Shown here piece after piece: positions 4,894 through 9,420 of a stretch of DNA of 9,420 nt (position 1 is its first letter; the number at the start of each line of letters is the position of its first letter). Under the pieces are notes generated by a model. It was not told the origin of the DNA. It saw only the letters and a list, made by a program, of their open reading frames with translations, and did not search any database. Source of the DNA: Colivivens sp964452915 (lineage in GTDB: Bacteria > Bacteroidota > Bacteroidia > Bacteroidales > Bacteroidaceae); NCBI GenBank assembly GCA_964452915.1, contig CAYVNW010000061.1, positions 1-9,420 of the forward strand, in the 5' to 3' direction. Position numbers and translations under genes: made by a program.

Positions 4894-7746
4894 TTATTTA
4901 TTTACCAAACGCTTCACTTGATACCAAAATTCACGTACCCAGAGGACACACGAAGATCCGACAATGATGATTATCCAATCTTCAAGTTTCAAACCGACCA
5001 CATTGAAGAAGTTCTGTAGACCAGGAATCTCAATCATTGCGATTTGACCAAAGAATATGATAGTTGCTATTATAAGCAAGCCAGTACATCCCTTGAAGTG
5101 TAATGCGCTGCGATTTGTTTCAAACGCACGGGCACAGAACAGGTAGAAGAAGTGGGTCATCACGAAGATAGTGAAGAATAAGGTCAACTCGTATGAAGAA
5201 AGGCCATTCGCAGCACCCAGATGAACATGAAGCAAGTCTGTTAGCTGAGTTATGTCGGAATGCTCAAATACATAAAGCAATACAAGCAGCATGACAAAGA
5301 AGAATCCACCTACTCCGAGTATGTTCTCCAACATCGTGCGATTGAGTATGAATGCATTGCGGTCACGAGGTTTGTCTTTCATTACGCTTTCCGATGGTGG
5401 CAGCGAGGCGAGAGCCATAGCAGCAAATGTGTCCATGATAAGGTTTACCCACAGCATCTGTGTGACGGTGAGGGGACTTTGAGTGCCCATAAATGCGCCA
5501 CAGAGGACGATGAAGCAAGCAGCTACATTCACTGTAAGCTGGAACAAAAGGAAACGTTGAATATTCTGATAAAGTGAGCGTCCCCACATCACAGCTTTGC
5601 CGATAGAAGAGAAAGAGTTGTCTATGATAGTAATGTCACTGGCCTCTTTTGCTACCGAGGTGCCATCGCCCATAGACAGGCCGACATGAGCAGCATTCAA
5701 AGCAGGTGCATCATTGGTACCATCTCCTGTTACTGCTTCTACTTGATTTAGTCGTTGCAGAGACTCTACAAGACGTTTCTTGTCCATAGGACGAGCACGA
5801 GAGATAATCTTTAAGTCAAGTACTCGCTTGTCAAGTTCGTCATCGGAAAGTTTTGCGAACTCAGGACCGGTGATGATGTTCCTATCGGTATCTTCGTCAG
5901 TCCACAGACCTATCTGACGTCCAATTTCCTTGGCAGTACCCGGCGTGTCACCAGTGACGATCTTGACATTGATGCCGGCATCCATGCACTCCTTTACAGC
6001 TTCAGGAACATCAACACGAACAGGGTCGCTTATGGCAACAATGCCTTGGAATGTCAAGTTAGCAGCAACTACCTTGTCATCCTTAATTGCTTCCTCGCCG
6101 TTTTCTATCATCTGATAAGCAAAGCCCAACGTACGCATTGCCTTATTTTGGTAGTCTTGTAATTGCTTATCGATGTCAGATGACTTCATATTCTTTTCTA
6201 TCTGCTTGGACAGGCTCAGTACAATCTCGGGAGCACCCTTCACGTAAAGAATTTTCTTACCAGGGAGGAGGTTGGAAGTGACAACGGTTGCCATATACTT
6301 GCGCTCGGTCGAGAAAGGCAGTTCCTCTATGACTGTTGCACTTTCACGCAACTTACGATAGTCGATTCCATTCTTGTTGAGCCACAACAGTAATGCACCT
6401 TCAGTAGGATTTCTCAATACTTTCAAAGCCTCAGAGTCAGAGAAGTCGATAGACGCTGTCGAGTTCACGGCTATTCCCTCTTCAAGCTGCTTGCTTTCAT
6501 CATCATCGGCAAGTTTCTGATTGTCCAGTCCGAAGAACTTTGTGTCATAGACCTGCATCTGATTTTGCGTGAGAGTGCCCGTCTTGTCGGTGCAAATGAC
6601 TGTTGCCGCTCCCATGGTTTCACATGCGTGCATCTTTCTGACAAGGTTGTTCGTCTTTAGCATACGCTGCATGCTATATCTCAATGTTACAGCCATCGGC
6701 AACCCCTCTGGCACGGCAACGACTATAAGCGTTACAGCAATCATCAGCGTGTCGAGAGTATAGGTAATGAGGTCTGCGACCTGCTTGTCTGGAGTAAGTG
6801 CGTTGAAGAAGTACATTACCATAGCCATAAGTACGACAAAGTAGGCGATAATGGACACTGTAACAGCTGGCCACTTCCAATCATCAAACTTCTTTATTAC
6901 AAGATAGAAGAATATAGCTGTAGGGATGGCTAATGTCAAAACTATTGGAGCCCAGTCAAAATAAACCATGAGCTTGCCGACAATGATGAGGGCTGCAAAC
7001 ACGTAGCTGAGTTTTGTGATAAGAGTGGCAAGGCCGTCAAGTTGTTTATTAAGAGGAGTGCGCACACTGTCGTCAATTTGGGCAGCCTCAAAGACCTTGC
7101 CATTCTCAGTCTTGTCGCCTACAGCATCTACTTGAAAGATTCCATGTCCTTCCATTACTTTTGTACCACGAAGTACACGGTTGGTAGGATAGGTCGCATC
7201 TTTGCTGAATTCCTTTTCGTTTGTACTCTTATGGCATATCGGCTCTCCTGTTAATGACGATTCGTCAACGTTGAGACTAACTGCTTCCAAAAGTGTTCCG
7301 TCGGCAGGAATCTCAGCTCCTGTTGTCAGTATTACAATATCTCCAACAACTATGTCTTTTTTAGGAATAGCCGTAGCACTGCCATTTCGTATTACTTCAA
7401 CCAACTCGTCATCGTTGACTTGGTTGAGGATAGAAAATTGCTTGTCCGCTTTTAGTTCAAAGATAAAAGCAATGCCTGTTGCAAGAAGGACAGCCACAAA
7501 GATACCCACTGGCTCAAAGAACGTCTGCCAGTCCTTGCCTAAGCCAACATATTCGTAGATTGATATACCCAGCGATAGGAATCCTGCTATTAGAAGGATG
7601 ATGATGAGAGGGTCTGAGAACTTTTCAAGGAATTGCTTCCATAGAGGTTCTTTCTCTGGTGGCGTGAGAACGTTCACGCCATGCTTTGTACGGCTTTCCA
7701 ACACTTGGGCATCGGTCAAGCCTGTGTAATGATGATTTTGTTGCAT
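4894..7746 (-). CDS. Calcium-transporting P-type ATPase, PMCA type (IIB)
   Basis: This inner-membrane pump probably exports Ca2+ using ATP. Its 950 residues show the N-terminal cation-ATPase region, the actuator motif LTGEP (165-169), M4 PEGLP (346-350), the phosphorylation site CTDKTGTLT (D387), the nucleotide-binding KGAPE (503-507), TGD (598-600) and the hinge GDGTNDAP (674-681). VNLIMD (767-772) in M6 and E347 fit the single calcium site of type IIB pumps; the M5 Glu of SERCA is absent (LTVNVAAC). Two features are odd. E347 and D387 are 40 residues apart, against 42 in SERCA (E309/D351), because PMAVTLRYSMQRM lacks two residues. Two extra hydrophobic segments lie at about 265-284 and 295-315, between M3 and M4. 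The ATG start is 24 nt after the lipoprotein stop, with no promoter box between, so co-transcription is likely. Confidence 0.93.
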   Translation of the reverse strand: MQQNHHYTGLTDAQVLESRTKHGVNVLTPPEKEPLWKQFLEKFSDPLIIILLIAGFLSLGISIYEYVGLGKDWQTFFEPVGIFVAVLLATGIAFIFELKADKQFSILNQVNDDELVEVIRNGSATAIPKKDIVVGDIVILTTGAEIPADGTLLEAVSLNVDESSLTGEPICHKSTNEKEFSKDATYPTNRVLRGTKVMEGHGIFQVDAVGDKTENGKVFEAAQIDDSVRTPLNKQLDGLATLITKLSYVFAALIIVGKLMVYFDWAPIVLTLAIPTAIFFYLVIKKFDDWKWPAVTVSIIAYFVVLMAMVMYFFNALTPDKQVADLITYTLDTLMIAVTLIVVAVPEGLPMAVTLRYSMQRMLKTNNLVRKMHACETMGAATVICTDKTGTLTQNQMQVYDTKFFGLDNQKLADDDESKQLEEGIAVNSTASIDFSDSEALKVLRNPTEGALLLWLNKNGIDYRKLRESATVIEELPFSTERKYMATVVTSNLLPGKKILYVKGAPEIVLSLSKQIEKNMKSSDIDKQLQDYQNKAMRTLGFAYQMIENGEEAIKDDKVVAANLTFQGIVAISDPVRVDVPEAVKECMDAGINVKIVTGDTPGTAKEIGRQIGLWTDEDTDRNIITGPEFAKLSDDELDKRVLDLKIISRARPMDKKRLVESLQRLNQVEAVTGDGTNDAPALNAAHVGLSMGDGTSVAKEASDITIIDNSFSSIGKAVMWGRSLYQNIQRFLLFQLTVNVAACFIVLCGAFMGTQSPLTVTQMLWVNLIMDTFAAMALASLPPSESVMKDKPRDRNAFILNRTMLENILGVGGFFFVMLLVLLYVFEHSDITQLTDLLHVHLGAANGLSSYELTLFFTIFVMTHFFYLFCARAFETNRSALHFKGCTGLLIIATIIFFGQIAMIEIPGLQNFFNVVGLKLEDWIIIIVGSSCVLWVREFWYQVKRLVNK

Positions 7747-7770
7747 ATCTATAATACTATATGATTATCG

Positions 7771-8418
7771 TTAGAAAACTTCAGAGGCATTACTTGGTTG
7801 AGTGCTAAAATTACCATCAGGTTGGAGGATTAGTTCATATTCTAAACCTTGATATTCAAGAGCGATCGGAGAGTCCTTTGAATAAGATTCATTCGCAACG
7901 AAGCCGCCAGTTCTTCCGTTAGGCATCTTCTTATTGGGATTCCATCCACGGCCACCATAGAAGAATACTTGATAAGTCCCATTTGGAAGGTCAAATGTAT
8001 AGGAGTCTCCAGCGGCAATATATGCATTTGCATATACGTTGCCATGTCTTTTTACGATGACTACTACATCACAATTTGCACTTGAAGATGTGAGGACACT
8101 TATTTGACTGTCTTCCCCTCTGTTGCCAGATGACGGATAAGGGGAACTTCCTGTATTTAGAGAATTATTATAATATGGATCGTCTTCTACAGATTCTTGC
8201 GAATTACTTGCTGCCTGATAAGGATTGCTACCTGTGTTTAGAGAATTGTTTGTATAAGCATCGTCCTCAGGTGAGGCAGTGGCAGTTGACGAAGAGCTAT
8301 AGGAACTCTCATAAGTTCTTGTCGAAGGGTCTTTGTGCGTGTCAAAACAAGAATGCAAAGCTAATATGGCTAATGCAAATCCGAAAAAGGATAATATCTG
8401 TTTCGTACAGGTTCTGAT
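7771..8418 (-). CDS. Lipoprotein with duplicated NNSLNTGSxPY motif
   Basis: A possible frame of 215 residues begins at an ATC (8416-8418) in the good start context CTAAAAATC. It encodes a basic n-region (RTCTKQ), a hydrophobic core (ILSFFGFALAILA) and the lipobox LHSC, with C24 as the lipidated residue. The first ordinary start in frame is TTG at 8358, at L21 of the lipobox, which would destroy the signal. A Ser/Thr/Asn-rich linker follows, with the motif EDDxYxNNSLNTGSxPY twice (51-67 and 78-94). Then comes a beta-rich C-terminal domain of about 110 residues with YTFDLPNGTYQVFFYGGRGW. I recall similar unnamed Bacteroidetes proteins but know no function. It lies between the secreted protein gene and the ATPase gene, probably in one operon. 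Confidence 0.7.
   Translation of the reverse strand: MRTCTKQILSFFGFALAILALHSCFDTHKDPSTRTYESSYSSSSTATASPEDDAYTNNSLNTGSNPYQAASNSQESVEDDPYYNNSLNTGSSPYPSSGNRGEDSQISVLTSSSANCDVVVIVKRHGNVYANAYIAAGDSYTFDLPNGTYQVFFYGGRGWNPNKKMPNGRTGGFVANESYSKDSPIALEYQGLEYELILQPDGNFSTQPSNASEVF
8137..8268 (-). repeat. 81-bp in-frame duplication in the lipoprotein gene
   Basis: Two 51-bp blocks (8218-8268 and 8137-8187), 81 bp apart, encode EDDAYTNNSLNTGSNPY and EDDPYYNNSLNTGSSPY. The DNA copies differ at many third positions, while the protein motif is kept. Confidence 0.85.
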
Positions 8419-8420
8419 TT

Positions 8421-8447
8421 TTAGTTGTAGAATGTGTTGGATCTCAT
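8421..8447 (-). other. Eight-codon mini-frame between operon genes
   Basis: The upstream gene ends in TAA (8449-8451), and one base later an ATG (8445-8447) opens MRSNTFYN followed by TAA at 8421-8423. The TAA-G-ATG spacing is typical of translationally coupled starts. It is in a different frame from the lipoprotein, whose signal begins 2 nt after this second stop. It may be the original lipoprotein start separated by a frameshift, or a site where ribosomes stop and restart. Confidence 0.3.
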
Positions 8448-8448
8448 C

Positions 8449-8847
8449 TTATCGCTTTGGAACGTAAGTTTTGTTGCCACGGCTGTTAATATAATACTGA
8501 CCACCGCGAGAACCTGTCTGTATTGATCTGCCAGAGCCATAGTTATATGCACCAGAAGAGTAGTCACGTGCACGACTACCTGTTAAGCCTGTGTAAGGAT
8601 TGGAGTTCCCGCGAGTAGAAAAGTTGTCGTGGTTGGTAGAGTTGGTGTTGGTCTTGTAATGACCCTTTACATAAGTTCCGTTGGAACGAGTATAACCTCG
8701 CTGATATCTCACAGATGTATTAGTAGAACCATAGCTACAATAGGAGTTGCTTCTACGATTGGAGGTTCCATAGGAGTTGAAACTTTGTGCGTTAACACTA
8801 ACAATGCTTGCGATGGCAATGATTGCCATAAGAATGATCTTTTTCAT
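8449..8847 (-). CDS. Small secreted protein with C-terminal YYINSRGNKTYV motif
   Basis: The 132-residue protein starts with a clear signal peptide (MKKIILMAIIAIASIVSVNA), probably cut near AQ-S, and has no lipobox. The mature part is rich in Ser, Tyr, Asn, Gly and Arg and strongly basic. RYQRGYTRSNGTYVKGHYKT (about 48-67) and the following NFSTRGNSNPYTG match a pattern common in small exported bacterial proteins. The end, TGSRGGQYYINSRGNKTYV, resembles the basic adaptor motif that Pfam describes from PBCV chlorella-virus proteins; this is from memory, not a search. The function is unknown; binding to an anionic polymer is a guess. It is the first gene of the minus-strand set and has a promoter box at 8882-8890. 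The ATG lies in an A-rich leader (AAAAGAATACGAAAATG). Confidence 0.85.
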   Translation of the reverse strand: MKKIILMAIIAIASIVSVNAQSFNSYGTSNRRSNSYCSYGSTNTSVRYQRGYTRSNGTYVKGHYKTNTNSTNHDNFSTRGNSNPYTGLTGSRARDYSSGAYNYGSGRSIQTGSRGGQYYINSRGNKTYVPKR

Positions 8848-8881
8848 TTTCGTATTCTTTTAATTATTTCTTGTTTTCGCT

Positions 8882-8890
8882 GCAAAGTTA
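8882..8890 (-). promoter_or_regulatory. Promoter -7 box of the secreted protein-lipoprotein-ATPase set
   Basis: TAACTTTGC on the minus strand is identical to the fba box and lies 35 bp before the ATG at 8847. No TTTG is seen at about 20 bp upstream. No other TAnnTTTG box was found between the three downstream genes, which supports a single transcript. Confidence 0.65.
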
Positions 8891-8960
8891 TCTCAAAAAG
8901 TTCAACTCATCATTAATTCCATAACATTGCAAGTTTTACTTCTTTTTTTGCCAAAACAGA

Positions 8961-8976
8961 TTTGCAAGGTTGCAAA
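8961..8976. promoter_or_regulatory. TTTGCAA palindrome, possible operator
   Basis: TTTGCAAGGTTGCAAA is an inverted repeat with 7-bp arms and a 2-bp centre. A further TTGCAA stands at 8927. Both lie 36-85 bp upstream of the promoter box at 8882-8890, a place where an activator or repressor of the operon could bind. The regulator is unknown. Confidence 0.35.
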
Positions 8977-8989
8977 TACCAAGATTACA

Positions 8990-9079
8990 CTACATGTTTA
9001 TTCCCTTAGGATTATCTCCATAATCATTTTCCCCTATGTCTCCATCTCCAAATAACATCCTCAGAACATAGAGATACAT
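8990..9079 (-). pseudogene. In-frame downstream piece of the right-hand small gene
   Basis: ATG at 9077-9079 opens 29 codons (starting MYLYVLRMLFGDGDIGENDY) to TAG at 8990. This frame is the same as that of the 71-codon gene upstream and is separated from it only by the TAA at 9092-9094 and a few codons. The acidic composition and continuity suggest a former C-terminal part of the same gene. The shortness makes chance possible. Confidence 0.25.
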
Positions 9080-9091
9080 CCAGGTTCTTTT

Positions 9092-9307
9092 TTATTCAAA
9101 GCATTTTTTACTGTGAAAAATGCTTTTTTCAACATACCATAATTTTTGTCTTTTGTTATAGGCTGAGTAATAGTTGACCGAATACCTGTTGGGCCCGTAT
9201 TTTATAAGTACATCTTCGTATGACATATCCTTGCGTGTCATAAGAAGTTCGTAGAGTATGCCTGCTAACTTTGCCTGTATTCCAGTACCAGTGAAACTGT
9301 TCGTCAT
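9092..9307 (-). CDS. Small hypothetical protein, possibly a broken gene
   Basis: From ATG at 9305-9307 the frame encodes 71 residues. The middle (GIQAKLAGILYELLMTRKDM, then SYEDVLIKYGPNRYSVNYYS) looks like a helical DNA-binding or regulatory N-terminal domain; I recall comparable starts in Bacteroidales proteins but cannot name the family. A very good promoter lies 21 bp upstream, with a palindrome over its -33 box. The C-terminal codons (KSIFHSKKCFE) lie inside a perfect A/T-rich hairpin, and after the TAA the same frame stays open for another 33 codons. The gene may therefore be cut short by a nonsense change or a small insertion. A 62-residue frame overlapping it (9156-9344) is less protein-like. 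Confidence 0.5.
   Translation of the reverse strand: MTNSFTGTGIQAKLAGILYELLMTRKDMSYEDVLIKYGPNRYSVNYYSAYNKRQKLWYVEKSIFHSKKCFE
9098..9129 (+). terminator. A/T-rich hairpin with T tail, inside the small gene's end
   Basis: AAAGCATTTTT (9098-9108) pairs with AAAAATGCTTT (9116-9126) around a 7-nt loop, and three more T follow on the plus strand. In that orientation it looks like an intrinsic terminator, yet no plus-strand gene ends here. On the minus strand, where the small gene is read, the tail is GAATAAAAAAG, so terminator function is poor. Confidence 0.5.
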
Positions 9308-9327
9308 TGTCAATATAGAATTTGTTC

Positions 9328-9360
9328 GCAAATATAGCAAACATCCATCATTTAACCAAA
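9328..9360 (-). promoter_or_regulatory. Complete Bacteroidetes promoter of the small gene
   Basis: On the minus strand TTTG (9357-9360) is followed after exactly 20 bp by TATATTTGC (9328-9336). Both the -33 and -7 elements match the consensus, which makes this the best promoter in the window. It lies 21 bp before the ATG at 9307. Confidence 0.8.
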
Positions 9361-9370
9361 TTATTTGGTT
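9354..9370. promoter_or_regulatory. Palindrome over the -33 box, candidate operator
   Basis: AACCAAATTATTTGGTT is a perfect inverted repeat with 8-bp arms and a single central T. It covers the TTTG -33 element of the promoter at 9328-9360, so a dimeric protein bound there would block transcription. Self-repression by the small gene's product is a possible but unproven reading. Confidence 0.5.
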
Positions 9371-9420
9371 TGATTATTAGTTTGTTGTCATTACTCTTCA
9401 AAACAAGAGCTTCTACAACA

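Noticed and set aside
9156..9344. 62-codon minus-strand frame overlapping the right-hand small gene
   Set aside because: It starts almost at the -7 promoter box, leaving no leader, and its composition is less protein-like than the 71-codon frame.
1..9420. Insertion sequence, integrase, phage, toxin-antitoxin or defence genes
   Set aside because: No transposase, recombinase, nuclease or toxin-like frame was found on either strand; the rearranged segment shows only repeats and truncated genes.

Overview
The window looks like chromosomal DNA of a Bacteroidales bacterium, most likely Prevotella or a close relative. The reasons are the recurring TAnnTTTGC promoter element in front of genes, A/T-rich start regions without Shine-Dalgarno sequences, lipoprotein signals typical of the group, and protein families that match Bacteroidetes homologues. 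Taxonomy is inferred from these traits only.

Left part (1-665): no convincing intact gene. It holds four 22-bp repeats built on the palindrome ATATTAATAT, a strong hairpin, three helically phased TAGTAAAC words, a decayed or doubtful small membrane-protein reading frame, and a long perfect hairpin that probably ends the fba transcript. Next come two divergent genes: class II fructose-bisphosphate aldolase (fba, minus strand; glycolysis/gluconeogenesis) and a UshA-like 5'-nucleotidase lipoprotein (plus strand; periplasmic nucleotide salvage). Each has a TAnnTTTGC box in the 210-bp gap between them.

Middle part (3453-4893): directly behind the nucleotidase stop lies a roughly 1-kb fragment of a sensor histidine kinase. 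It has lost its N-terminal sensor and its ATPase domain, and it has Glu where the phospho-accepting His should be. It ends against the promoter and first codons of an unidentified minus-strand gene. A second cluster of repeats, with 52-53-bp spacing and related in sequence to the 22-bp cluster at the left, follows. The two clusters bracket about 4.6 kb, and this segment shows signs of rearrangement.

Right part (4894-8890): a minus-strand, probably co-transcribed set runs from 8890 down to a terminator at 4858-4882. It encodes a small secreted protein with a C-terminal GGQYYINSRGNKTYV motif, a lipoprotein with a duplicated NNSLNTGSxPY motif, and a PMCA-type (IIB) calcium P-type ATPase. The lipoprotein has no ordinary start codon in front of its signal peptide. 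The ATPase has a two-residue deletion between PEGLP and DKTGT and an extra hydrophobic insert. The arrangement suggests, but does not prove, that the exported proteins serve calcium handling or envelope function.

Far right (8891-9420): a small minus-strand frame with a very good TTTG-N20-TATATTTGC promoter and a palindrome over its -33 box. Its frame is broken by a stop inside a hairpin and stays open afterwards, so it may be a decayed gene. I see no complete new defence or mobile system here. The best leads are the rearranged kinase segment with its flanking repeats, the unusual ATPase, and the lipoprotein start.
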